From Desulfobacterales bacterium (lineage in GTDB: Bacteria; Desulfobacterota; Desulfobacteria; Desulfobacterales; 4be13), in the NCBI GenBank assembly GCA_029934695.1, contig JAOZLU010000065.1, positions 1 through 19,445 of the forward strand: DNA of 19,445 nucleotides, written 5' to 3'. The notes under the pieces are model-generated. The model saw only the letters and a program-made list of their open reading frames with translations, did not search any database and had not been told where the DNA came from. The translations under genes and the position numbers were made by a program. Below, piece by piece: positions 6,678 to 15,398 of this stretch (its first letter is position 1; the number at the start of each line of letters is the position of its first letter).

Positions 6678-9600
6678 ATGAAAACAATTCGCAATGCCTG
6701 CAAGCTCCAGCCCAATGCTCTAAAAATCAATGTGGGTGATCAGATTGAACAATTAGACCAGATTATTCACGACACAGACGGAAGCCAATATTTTGGGAAG
6801 ACTTTCATTACCAAAGGTATGGAAATACTGCTGACAAAGGGGATGGCGCGTCTTGCCGGGAAATCAAACGATACGGTTTTTCATCTCAAACAGGCGATGG
6901 GCGGAGGTAAAACCCACTTGATGGTCGGATTCGGTCTCCTGGCAAAAGACGCAATATTAAGGAATCAGAAAATTGGTGAAATGCCCCATCAGGGAGGGTT
7001 TTCCACCGCCAAGGCTGCTGCTTTCAATGGGCGCAACAATCCTCATACTTATTTATGGGGGGAAATTGCACGGCAGTTAGATAAGGAGCCTTTATTCAAA
7101 AAGTATTGGGAATCCGGAGCCAAAGCCCCGGATGAAGGTGCCTGGCTGAAACTGTTTGAGGGAGATGAACCGGTTCTTATTCTGCTGGATGAAATGCCTC
7201 CGTATTTTCATTATTACAGCACGCAGGTTTTGGGGCAGGGGACGATTGCCGATGTCATCACCAGGGCTTTTTCCAATATGCTCACGGCCGCTTCCAAGAA
7301 AAAGAACGTATGTATTGTCGTGTCTGATCTTGAAGCGGCCTACGACACTGGCGGCAAACTGATTCAGAAGGCCCTTGATGATGCCACTCAGGAACTGGGA
7401 CGGGCGGAGATAAGCATTACCCCTGTAAATCTTGAATCAAATGAGATTTATGAGATCATCCGAAAAAGGTTGTTTGCTTCTCTGCCAGATAAAAGTGAAA
7501 TTGCCGATATTGCGTCAGTTTACGCCAGTCGGTTGGCTGAAGCGGCAAAAGCAAAATCAGTGGACAGAAGTGCTGAGTCGCTTGCCAATGAGATTGAAAT
7601 GACCTATCCCTTCCATCCGAGTTTCAAGAGCATTGTCGCGCTTTTCAAGGAGAACGAAAAGTTCAGGCAGACCCGGGGCCTCATGGAGCTGGTTTCCCGT
7701 CTTTTGAAATCGGTGTGGCAGAGCGATGATGATATATATCTGATCGGTGCCCAGCATTTCGACCTCTCGATACATGATGTTCGGGAAAAACTGGCGGATA
7801 TTTCTGAAATGCGGGATGTTATCGCAAAGGACCTTTGGGATTCGACACAGAGTGCTCATGCCCAGATTATAGACATCGCCAATGGCAACCATTATGCGAA
7901 ACAAGTCGGCACACTTCTTTTAACTGCAAGCCTTTCAACAGCGGTTAATTCGGTAAAGGGCCTTTTGGAAAGTGAAATGCTGGAGTGTCTGATAGATCCG
8001 AATAATCAGGCCAGCGGATTTAAAAAAGTTTTTCTCGCGCTGGATAAAACCGCCTGGTACCTGCATCAGACTCAGGAAGGAAGATGCTACTTTGATCATC
8101 AGGAAAATTTGACAAAAAAACTCCAGGGATACGCAGAGAAGGCTCCGCAGAACAAAGTTGATGAACTGATACAGCATCGTCTTGCAGAGATGTACGCACC
8201 AACCACAAAGGAAGCCTACGAAAAAGTTCTGCCGCTTCCTGAGATGGATGAGGCATCGGCTGTTCTTAAATCATCCCGTGCCATGCTCATTATCAGCCCG
8301 GACGGCAAGACACCGCCGGAGGTGGTAAATCAGTTTTACGCCAATATACCTAATAAAAACAATCTGCTGGTATTGACAGGAGAGAAATCCCTGATGGCCA
8401 GCGTAGAAAAGTCGGCCAGGCATGTTTATGCGGTAAGCAAAGCCGATGAAGAACTGCCCGAAACCCATCCTCAGCGTAAGGAACTTGATGAGAGAAAAGC
8501 CCAGTACGTGCAGGACTTCCAGTCCACTGTCCTGAATGTCTTTGACAAACTGCTGTTTCCAGGTACACAGCAGAATGCAGATATTCTCCGTGCCAAGGCA
8601 CTCGACAGCACCTATCCGTCAAATGAATCCTATAACGGGGCAAAGCAGGTTGTCAAAACCCTGACAGCCGATCCCATAAAACTCTACACACAGGTTCCGG
8701 ACAACTTTGATATGCTGCGAGCCCGCGCAGAGCAGCTTTTGTTCGGCAACAGTGATGATGCCCGCAAAACCGATTTGGTGGATAAGCTGCGGCAGAAAAC
8801 ACAGATGCCCTGGCTTCCGCCAAATGGTTTCGACCTCCTGATCCAGGAGGCTTGTCAGCGGGGTGTGTGGGAAGACCTGGGCAATGGATACATGACCAAA
8901 AAGCCCAGGCCCAAGACAACGCAGGTGGTGATCAGTGAAGAGAGTTCTCCCGATGATACAGGGGCAGTCAGGCTGAAGATCGATGCTGTCAATTCCGGCG
9001 GTACCCCCCGTATCCATTACCAGGAGGACGGAACGGTGAGCACCGAGAGTCCGATCCTGTCCGAGAGCGTTCTGACCACAAAGGCGCTTCGGGTACAGTT
9101 TCTTGCTGTTGACCCTTCCGGCAAGAATCAGACCGGGGTTCCTGCCACCTGGACCAATCGTCTGACGATTCGCAACAAGTTCGATGAGAATACCCGCAAA
9201 GTCGAGCTGTATGTCGCTCCACGGGGAACGATACGCTATACCACGGATGGTTCAGAGGCCAGGAATGGCACGGATTATTCACAGCCGCTGACTTTGAGCG
9301 AAGGCGATCAGACGGTCTATGTGTTTGCTGAGTGCGATGGTGTCGAAGAGAAGCGGACTTTCCAGTTTGCCGCAAAGGGCAGGCAGGAGATTGATATTAA
9401 AAAAGATAAGCCCGCCCAACTATTCAGCCCCGCACCCAAGCGCCTGGATAGTTCAGCAAAGACCCACGAAGGTCTTAAATTGGCGAAAGAAAAGGGGATA
9501 ACCTTTGAGCAGGTGACGCTTCAGATAGGCTCCTCGCCTAAAGTGATCCATCTCTCGCTGGGTGAAATGCGGATACACGCGGAATTTTTGGAAAAGGAAC

Positions 9601-9746
9601 TGGCGAGCTTGCAGTCGCTCCTCACTCCGGATGCGCCGGTGATCCTGTCCTTTAAAAAAGCTTATACACCCACAGGTTTTGATCTTGAACAGTTCGCCAA
9701 AGCCCTTGGTATCGAGCTTAAAATTGACGAGGTGATTCAGGAATGA
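6678..9746 (+). CDS. Anti-phage-associated DUF499 ATPase
   Basis: The product (1022 residues from the preferred start) is a P-loop ATPase of the DUF499 family. Walker A is MGGGKTH with K78-T79; Walker B is LILLDE with D171-E172. The long C-terminal part includes a beta-rich stretch, GTIRYTTDGSEARNGTDY, that looks like a chitobiase/beta-hexosaminidase C-terminal (CHB_HEX_C) fold. Such ATPases are found in defence islands with DUF3780 and DUF1156 proteins and probably power recognition or remodelling of foreign DNA, though their mechanism is not established. The ATG at 6678 is preferred to that at 6672 because GAGGA (6666-6670) is then seven bases away rather than one. The gene overlaps the next by four bases (ATGA), so the two are translationally coupled. 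Confidence 0.92.
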   Translation: MKTIRNACKLQPNALKINVGDQIEQLDQIIHDTDGSQYFGKTFITKGMEILLTKGMARLAGKSNDTVFHLKQAMGGGKTHLMVGFGLLAKDAILRNQKIGEMPHQGGFSTAKAAAFNGRNNPHTYLWGEIARQLDKEPLFKKYWESGAKAPDEGAWLKLFEGDEPVLILLDEMPPYFHYYSTQVLGQGTIADVITRAFSNMLTAASKKKNVCIVVSDLEAAYDTGGKLIQKALDDATQELGRAEISITPVNLESNEIYEIIRKRLFASLPDKSEIADIASVYASRLAEAAKAKSVDRSAESLANEIEMTYPFHPSFKSIVALFKENEKFRQTRGLMELVSRLLKSVWQSDDDIYLIGAQHFDLSIHDVREKLADISEMRDVIAKDLWDSTQSAHAQIIDIANGNHYAKQVGTLLLTASLSTAVNSVKGLLESEMLECLIDPNNQASGFKKVFLALDKTAWYLHQTQEGRCYFDHQENLTKKLQGYAEKAPQNKVDELIQHRLAEMYAPTTKEAYEKVLPLPEMDEASAVLKSSRAMLIISPDGKTPPEVVNQFYANIPNKNNLLVLTGEKSLMASVEKSARHVYAVSKADEELPETHPQRKELDERKAQYVQDFQSTVLNVFDKLLFPGTQQNADILRAKALDSTYPSNESYNGAKQVVKTLTADPIKLYTQVPDNFDMLRARAEQLLFGNSDDARKTDLVDKLRQKTQMPWLPPNGFDLLIQEACQRGVWEDLGNGYMTKKPRPKTTQVVISEESSPDDTGAVRLKIDAVNSGGTPRIHYQEDGTVSTESPILSESVLTTKALRVQFLAVDPSGKNQTGVPATWTNRLTIRNKFDENTRKVELYVAPRGTIRYTTDGSEARNGTDYSQPLTLSEGDQTVYVFAECDGVEEKRTFQFAAKGRQEIDIKKDKPAQLFSPAPKRLDSSAKTHEGLKLAKEKGITFEQVTLQIGSSPKVIHLSLGEMRIHAEFLEKELASLQSLLTPDAPVILSFKKAYTPTGFDLEQFAKALGIELKIDEVIQE

Positions 9747-10429
9747 GCGACACCACCGATTTTGGTGCTTCCAAAAATTTCGGATCACATCATTTTTATG
9801 TTGATATTCCGGCAGAACCGAAGGCGGCGGTAAGCATCTATGAAGATTATGGCTTTGACGGAGATGAAACAAGGCGGGAAACCACTGAAACGCGGGTTAT
9901 CCTGGCGCGGGAATTATGGACGAAAATCAGAAATGACGCGCGCAGGGATTTTAATGAGCGATTGAAGGCAAAGAAGCAGAGTACCGGCACCTGGCGTATC
10001 GGCAAGGTTAAGCTGGACAGGTTTCTGGGGCGGGAGCTTTGTGTTTTGGCCTGGGCGGCTGAACATGCGACAAAGGAGGAATGCGCGGTTATCTGCCAGA
10101 AGTGGCTGGCCCTGCGTCCGGAAGAACGCTGGTGGCTCTTCTCGAAAACATCCTCCGAGGCCGGATTGGCGGATCAGAAAGACCGCGGTTGGAGAAAGGC
10201 TCTCTACTGCGCTCTCTCTGACGGTAAAAGCATCAAGGTAAAGACAAAGATCAAACCCAGGTTGAGAAAACGTGAAGAGCAGGAGGATATGAGTCTTTTG
10301 GATTATATAAAGGAAGTGGCTGATGACAATTATGCCCTCTCTGACGGTAGAAGCATAAAGGTGAAGCCAAGGAACAAGCCCAGGTTGAGAAAACGTGAAA
10401 AACAGGAGAATATGAGTCTTTTTGATTAG
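9743..10429 (+). CDS. Anti-phage-associated DUF3780 protein with duplicated tail
   Basis: The 228-residue protein begins MSDTTDFGASKNFGSHHF and has a helical Trp-rich centre (ELCVLAWAAEHA, KWLALRPEERWWLFSKT), the pattern of the DUF3780 family, a constant companion of DUF499 and DUF1156 proteins. It has no enzyme motif; a structural or DNA-binding role is likely but unproven. The C-terminal 31 residues (198-228) duplicate residues 157-187: both read ALSDGxSIKV, then KPRLRKRE and MSL(L/F)D. At DNA level the period is 123 bases. The tail is strongly basic and could bind nucleic acid or a partner. It overlaps DUF499 by four bases and is 14 bases from DUF1156. Confidence 0.9.
   Translation: MSDTTDFGASKNFGSHHFYVDIPAEPKAAVSIYEDYGFDGDETRRETTETRVILARELWTKIRNDARRDFNERLKAKKQSTGTWRIGKVKLDRFLGRELCVLAWAAEHATKEECAVICQKWLALRPEERWWLFSKTSSEAGLADQKDRGWRKALYCALSDGKSIKVKTKIKPRLRKREEQEDMSLLDYIKEVADDNYALSDGRSIKVKPRNKPRLRKREKQENMSLFD
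10211..10426 (+). repeat. 123-bp in-frame duplication inside the DUF3780 gene
   Basis: The segments 10211-10303 and 10334-10426 are near-copies, sharing long identical runs such as CCCAGGTTGAGAAAACGTGA. The two have diverged mostly by base substitution, and the second copy provides the native C-terminus. The likely cause is tandem duplication of 123 bases. Confidence 0.9.
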
Positions 10430-10443
10430 AAAGGAGATGACTG

Positions 10444-13296
10444 ATGACAATAAAACCTTATGAATGGAAAGACCGGCCTGCGCTCATCGAACATCTGTTT
10501 CCGGTGCAGAAAATCTCTGTCGAGAGTTTTAAGGAGCAGATGGCAGGGGCAGGCAAAACGCTCACTGCTCTGGGGAGCTACTGGAAGGGGCGAAAACCTC
10601 TTGTTCTCAATAAAGCCTGTATTTTAGGTGCGTTACTGCCGGCCACAGAGGACAGCCTCAAAGACCTTGAAATCTTTGAACTGCTCATGGGCATGGAGCG
10701 CGAGTCGTTTGAATACCGCTTACAAGTGAAAAATGACAAGGCAAGCCGTTTTTTTCTGGCTCAGGAAGTGAGTGTTTCAAATAATTCATCTTACGTTGAA
10801 TGGGTAAAAACAGCCTCGCGCCCTGAAGAATGCGGAGACGAGCTTTATTCCCATATATGGCCGCGAGTGAATGCCCACCTCGGCACTACGGCAGGTACAT
10901 TTCCAGAGTTGGTCGAAGAGATGGGCATTGCCCGCTTTGGGCACCGGCCAAAGGTTGCCGACGTTTTTTGCGGCAGCGGGCAGATTCCGTTCGAGGCCGC
11001 GCGCTTAGGCTGCGATGTCTATGCCAGCGACTTGAACCCCATTGCCTGTATGCTAACCTGGGGCGCTTTCAACATTGTAGGGGCAAGTAAAAAGAAGCGG
11101 GCGGAGATTGACAAAGCGCAAAAGAAACTGGCAGAGCAGGTGCAGAGCGAAATTGACGCGCTTGGAATTGAGACAGACGGAACAGGATGGCGGGCAAAAG
11201 CGTATTTGTATTGCGTGGAAGCGGTCTGTCCCGAAACAGGCTGGAAAGTCCCTCTGCTCCCCTCATTGATTGTCAGCAAGGGCTACAAAGTGATTGCCAG
11301 ATTGATTCCTGTACCCGATCAAAAACGCTATGACATTGACATTGTTTATGTTGACAGCGATGCCGACGTTGCCGCAGCTAAAACAGGCACGGTGCAAAAT
11401 GGCGAGATAGTGCATTCATCCGATGATGTCACCATCTATCGCACCAAAATCAGCACATTGCGCGGTGATTACAAAGACGGCAGCGAGAATAAAAACCGTC
11501 TGCGTCTGTGGGAAAAATCAGATTTTATCCCCCGTCCCGATGATATTTTTCAGGAACGGCTTTATTGCGTACTGTGGATGCGTAAAAAACCGTCGGGCAA
11601 AAGGGATGAATACCAATTCCGTGCTGTGACTGGCGATGACCTGGAACGGGAGCAGAAGGTGATTGACTATGTGAGCAAGCACCTTGCCGAGTGGCAGGTA
11701 AAAGGGTATGTCCCGGATATGGTGATTGAAGCAGGTGATAAAACCGACGAGCCAATACGAACTCGGGGTTGGACCCATTGGCACCATCTGTTTAATGCGC
11801 GGCAGTTGTTGATTGGGGCATTATATCGCAAGAATTTATTAGCACACGAGTTGCCGCAATATGGTAGATTTTTGGATTATAATGCAAAATTATGTATGTG
11901 GGATTCTAATCCAGGTCCCGGTCGTGTTGGGAAAACACAACACGTTTTTTATAATCAAGCACTAAACACCTTATATAATTATGCTTGTCGAGGAAGTGAA
12001 TGGACAAAAGAATTCTTTACATCGGAAAATTTTAAGTCTTTCTCTTGTGTGCAATCAAAAACTATAGCGTCCCATCCTGCTCAGGACATCTCCAGCGACA
12101 ACGACATCTACATCACCGATCCACCATACGGCGATGCCGTTAAATATGAAGAAATCACCGAATTTTTTATCGCCTGGCTCCGCAAAAATCCGCCGCCCGA
12201 ATTTGCCGACTGGACATGGGACAGCCGACGCTCCCTTGCCATTAAAGGCGATGGGCAAGGCTTCCGCAGCGACATGATTGCGGCCTACCGTAAAATGGCA
12301 GAAAAGATGCCCGACAACGGCATCCAGGTGCTCATGTTCACCCACCAGTCCGGAAACATCTGGGCCGACATGACCAATATCATCTGGGCCAGCGGCCTGC
12401 AAGTCACCGCTGCCTGGTATGTGGTCACCGAAACCGACAGTGCCCTGCGTCAAGGTGCCAATGTCACCGGCACGGTAATGCTGGTTCTCCGCAAGCGCAC
12501 AAAACAGCTTGAAACCTTCCGCGACGACCTGGGCTGGGAAATCGAAGCGGCGGTCAAAGAACAGGTTGAGTCTCTGCTTAACCTCGACAAAACCGTCAGG
12601 GAACAACGCTCGGAAGGTTTATATACTGATGCGGATTTACAGATGGCCGGATATGCGGCCGCACTCAAGGTACTCACCGCGTACTCAAAAATTGATGGTA
12701 AGGACATGGTCACCGAGTCCGAGGCCCCCCGCATTCCGGGAAGAAAGACCTTTGTTGAGGAACTCATCGAGTTTGCCGTGCAAACCGCTGTGCAATTTCT
12801 GGTGCCCGCAGGTTTCGATAAAACTGAATGGCAAAAACTAACTGCGGTGGAACGCTTCTACCTCAAGATGGCCGACATGGAGCATCAGGGAATCAAGACT
12901 CTGGACAACTATCAGAATTTTGCCAAGGCATTCAAAGTGCATCATTTTGACCAGCTCATGAGCGACAAATCCAGACCCAACGCCGCACGTCTCAAACTCT
13001 CCTCCGAATTTAAAAGCTCCCTCATGTCAGGCGATGCCGAAATCGCTTCAACGCCTCTGCGGGCACTGCTCTATGCCATGTACGAAGTGACAAAAGAAGT
13101 TGATGTGGAAGATGTCCTTCTTCACCTGATGCAGAACTGCGACAACTATCTCCAGGTAAAACCGCTCATCATAAAAATGGCCGATTGCCTTGCCGAAAAA
13201 CGGCAAAACTTGAAACCGACCAAAACCTTCCATCCTGAACCTGAAGCAAGCGCGGCCCGGGTAATGGCGGAAGCAATGAGGAATCAGAGGATATAG
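10444..13296 (+). CDS. Anti-phage-associated DUF1156 adenine DNA methyltransferase
   Basis: The 950-residue protein starts with the DUF1156 region (ALIEHLFPVQKISVESFKEQ). Motif I is D173-VFCGSGQIPFEAA, followed by the SAM-binding acidic loop ASDLNP; motif IV is D559-PPYGDAVKYEE. The roughly 380 residues between them hold a zinc-ribbon-like CVEAVCPETG fragment and the likely recognition region. The C-terminal 250 residues are helical. The enzyme should methylate adenine (or possibly cytosine) in DNA and is the modification component of the DUF499/DUF3780/DUF1156 group. Bases 11820-12065, just before motif IV, drop to about 30% G+C while downstream sequence reaches about 63%, suggesting an imported segment. 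Start: ATG with GGAG about eight bases upstream. The Fic gene follows after two bases. Confidence 0.92.
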   Translation: MTIKPYEWKDRPALIEHLFPVQKISVESFKEQMAGAGKTLTALGSYWKGRKPLVLNKACILGALLPATEDSLKDLEIFELLMGMERESFEYRLQVKNDKASRFFLAQEVSVSNNSSYVEWVKTASRPEECGDELYSHIWPRVNAHLGTTAGTFPELVEEMGIARFGHRPKVADVFCGSGQIPFEAARLGCDVYASDLNPIACMLTWGAFNIVGASKKKRAEIDKAQKKLAEQVQSEIDALGIETDGTGWRAKAYLYCVEAVCPETGWKVPLLPSLIVSKGYKVIARLIPVPDQKRYDIDIVYVDSDADVAAAKTGTVQNGEIVHSSDDVTIYRTKISTLRGDYKDGSENKNRLRLWEKSDFIPRPDDIFQERLYCVLWMRKKPSGKRDEYQFRAVTGDDLEREQKVIDYVSKHLAEWQVKGYVPDMVIEAGDKTDEPIRTRGWTHWHHLFNARQLLIGALYRKNLLAHELPQYGRFLDYNAKLCMWDSNPGPGRVGKTQHVFYNQALNTLYNYACRGSEWTKEFFTSENFKSFSCVQSKTIASHPAQDISSDNDIYITDPPYGDAVKYEEITEFFIAWLRKNPPPEFADWTWDSRRSLAIKGDGQGFRSDMIAAYRKMAEKMPDNGIQVLMFTHQSGNIWADMTNIIWASGLQVTAAWYVVTETDSALRQGANVTGTVMLVLRKRTKQLETFRDDLGWEIEAAVKEQVESLLNLDKTVREQRSEGLYTDADLQMAGYAAALKVLTAYSKIDGKDMVTESEAPRIPGRKTFVEELIEFAVQTAVQFLVPAGFDKTEWQKLTAVERFYLKMADMEHQGIKTLDNYQNFAKAFKVHHFDQLMSDKSRPNAARLKLSSEFKSSLMSGDAEIASTPLRALLYAMYEVTKEVDVEDVLLHLMQNCDNYLQVKPLIIKMADCLAEKRQNLKPTKTFHPEPEASAARVMAEAMRNQRI

Positions 13297-13298
13297 TC

Positions 13299-14377
13299 AT
13301 GGCTAATATTCAATTTGTTCTAAACGAGCTTCCCCCCCGCAAAAAGATGTTGAAACAAAAGCCGTACTCAGGCAGGCTACCAAAGCCCACCGTTATCTGG
13401 CCGAACTGAAAGGAGTTTCTAAAACCATTCCGAATCAGGCAATACTGATAAATACCCTGCCTGTTTTAGAAGCCAAAGACAGCTCTGCTATCGAAAACAT
13501 CATTACCACCCATGACGAGCTTTATAAGGAATCTTTGTTTGGAGCATATTACAGCAATGCCTCGGCCAAGGATGTCCAGAATTATTCTCATGCGCTGAAG
13601 ACCGGTTATGAAACAATAATAAAAAAAGGGATTTTTACGAACAATCAGATACTTGATATTCAAGCCTGTATTGAACAGAACCGTGCGGGATTTCGGAAAT
13701 TGCCTGGAACGGAACTGAAAAATGACAGAACCGGAGAAACAGTTTATACTCCGCCGCAAAACCCGATGGATATTATCCGCTTGATGAGTAATCTGGAAAA
13801 ATATATCAATGATGACAGCTTAAGTTCTGTTGATCTTCTGATAAAGATGGCCATCATTCACTACCAGTTTGAGTCCATCCACCCTTTTTATGACGGCAAC
13901 GGCAGAACCGGCAGAATCATCAATATACTCTATCTGGTTTACAAGGGCCTGCTTGATATTCCGGTCCTGTATCTGAGCCGATTTATCATCTTAAATAAAT
14001 CGGACTATTACCGGTTATTGCAGAAAGTACGGGATACTGACTGCTGGGAAGAGTGGATTTGCTTTATGCTTAAAGGCATCGAAGAAACAGCACAGGAAAC
14101 AATACGACTCATAGCGGATATCAGGGCGCTGATGATTGATTATAAAACACGGATTCGGGGTGAGTTCCGGTTTTATTCTCAGGATTTATTGAATAATCTG
14201 TTTTCACACCCTTATACTAAAATTGAATTTATTGAAAAAGATTTGGGAATACACCGGCAAACTGCTTCCAAGTATCTTGTTGAATTGGTAAACGGTGGTT
14301 TTTTAAGACTGGAAAAGATTGGAAAACACCATTTTTATATTAACGAGCCTCTTTTTCAGATATTTTCCAGAAAATAA
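13299..14377 (+). pseudogene. Fic-family protein, frame interrupted at a C7 tract
   Basis: From the ATG at 13299 (GAGGA upstream) the frame reads MANIQFVLNELPP, the usual Fic_N start. It then leaves the correct frame at seven consecutive C (13332-13338); the correct frame resumes at once as KDVETKAVLRQATKAHRYLA and stays open to 14377. Restored length is about 358-359 residues. The catalytic Fic motif is intact, HPFYDGNGRTGR (13880-13915), so AMP transfer to a protein target is chemically possible. An N-terminal autoinhibitory motif SSAIEN (13481-13498, S/T-x3-E-G/N) is also intact, as in class II Fic proteins. A winged-helix domain ends the protein (EKDLGIHRQTASKYL). The break may be a slippery-tract phase switch, a real null mutation, or a sequencing error. 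A TTG at 13535 would give a shortened 280-residue form without the inhibitory motif. Confidence 0.85.
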
Positions 14378-14509
14378 TCCATTTTAAAAAAGGTGAAATT
14401 TTCTACCTGAGGATCATGTCATGTCGAAAATATTTCATTTATTCGACATGAAGAAACATAAATGATGAAAAAATGGCTATTGTTCATTATATAATCAGAG
14501 AGTGCAAAT
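14378..14509. other. Short gap with a 9-bp inverted repeat after the Fic gene
   Basis: Arms CATGTCGAA (14420-14428) and TTCGACATG (14442-14450) are exact inverse complements around 13 bases. There is no T-run, so it is not a standard terminator; it may be an operator or attenuate the transcript of the defence genes. The surrounding sequence is AT-rich and otherwise without signals. Confidence 0.5.
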
Positions 14510-14647
14510 ATGACAATCCGTCGTTTTTCTTCCCGCACAGAACGGCTTGACACGGAATTTCTGGCAAAATCCCTTAAAGGCGCCACAAAGTATTCAATGA
14601 AGATGAAGACACGCTTGATTCTGTTGAACACATTTTATCGCAAATGA
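14510..14647 (+). pseudogene. Short ORF, possible N-terminal stub of a PLD-type anti-phage nuclease
   Basis: The ORF encodes 45 residues. The first 28 (MTIRRFSSRTERLDTEFLAK, then SLKGATKY) resemble the N-terminus of phospholipase-D-like proteins of defence islands, in which the segment FSSRxxRLDxxFLxxxLxGA leads into the first nuclease-like domain. After TKY the frame runs into unrelated codons and stops at 14647, while another frame becomes protein-like from 14593. This looks like a deletion joint that removed nearly the whole nuclease. The assignment rests on memory of family N-termini, without an alignment. Confidence 0.4.
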
Positions 14648-14793
14648 CTCCGGAAGAGGTTGCCTGTCTCAGGGAAATTGAAAATCAGTTATCAAGACCG
14701 GAAGCAACGAGCTCTCAGGGGAACCATATAACGCTTATATCAAATGCTTTGCAAGCCGGATACGGGAAAAAAGAGCCGCTTTCAGAATATTGA
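14593..14793 (+). pseudogene. Unrecognised C-terminal gene fragment
   Basis: The frame starting with the residues FNEDEDTLDSVEHILSQMTP continues to a TGA at 14791-14793. It has a regular, acidic, helix-like composition (TPEEVACLREIENQLSRPEA) and so is probably a real protein tail rather than chance. It has no start codon before an internal ATG at 14644, which overlaps the previous stop (ATGA). It may be the C-terminus of the deleted nuclease gene or of another protein. No family was recognised. Confidence 0.35.
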
Positions 14794-14882
14794 AAGGTCA
14801 GAATGCCGGCCCGCTTTCCGGGAAACTGCTCTGGTTTCTGCAGGGCCTGTGGAAACACCGGTTTTCCAAAGGAGGTGTTTTT

Positions 14883-15398
14883 ATGAAACAGGAACTGACC
14901 CCTGAGGATGTCATTGAGATGGGGAAGATGTGGGGAGATACCTATCTTTCGAGCCTGTCGGCCGAAGACATCGTGAAAGCTGTCGGGACAGAAGACCTCG
15001 TGAAGGCTGTCGGGACAGAAGACCTCGTGAAGGCTGTCGGGACAGAAGACTTCGTGAAAGCTGTCGGGACAGAAGACTTCGTGAAGGCCATGCCCATTGT
15101 GATATGCTGGCCATTCTTCTTGATTTTGAAGACAGAAACATCTTTACAGATACCGGCGTTTATGAGTATGAGGAAACCCGGCGTCGGGCATACTCAAGGG
15201 GAACGGCCGCGCATAATACTGTGGTTCTGGATGGACTGGACCAAGCTGAATTATGGAAAGGCCCCGGGGCCCATCACTTTGAAGCTTTTTTTCACTGCGC
15301 GCCGGATGTCCGTGTTCAATCTCATAAAAACGGAATGTTTACTCTTAACGACCGGTTGCATATTGAACCCCGGGGAGCGGATGTCCGGCTCACCATGA
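14883..15398 (+). CDS. Hypothetical protein with nine-residue repeat, C-terminus out of frame
   Basis: A strong AAAGGAGG lies eight bases before the ATG at 14883. The first 30 residues (MKQELTPEDVIEMGKMWGDT...) are followed by four copies of VKAVGTED(L/F), encoded by a 27-bp DNA repeat at 14973-15080. After residue 68 or so, the DNA is that of a heparinase gene read in the wrong frame, ending in Arg/Lys-rich nonsense at 15398. Thus the start and repeat look real, while the last 100 residues are probably an artefact of the join. The intact version may be a longer repeat protein elsewhere; I do not recognise the family. It may be translated, given the ribosome-binding site. Confidence 0.45.
   Translation: MKQELTPEDVIEMGKMWGDTYLSSLSAEDIVKAVGTEDLVKAVGTEDLVKAVGTEDFVKAVGTEDFVKAMPIVICWPFFLILKTETSLQIPAFMSMRKPGVGHTQGERPRIILWFWMDWTKLNYGKAPGPITLKLFFTARRMSVFNLIKTECLLLTTGCILNPGERMSGSP
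14973..15080 (+). repeat. 27-bp coding tandem repeat, four copies
   Basis: Units start at 14973, 15000, 15027 and 15054, each coding for VKAVGTED(L/F), with GTGAAGGCC of a fifth unit at 15081-15089. Units differ at only two positions (A/G and C/T). The period keeps the frame, so copy number could vary without breaking the ORF. Confidence 0.95.
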
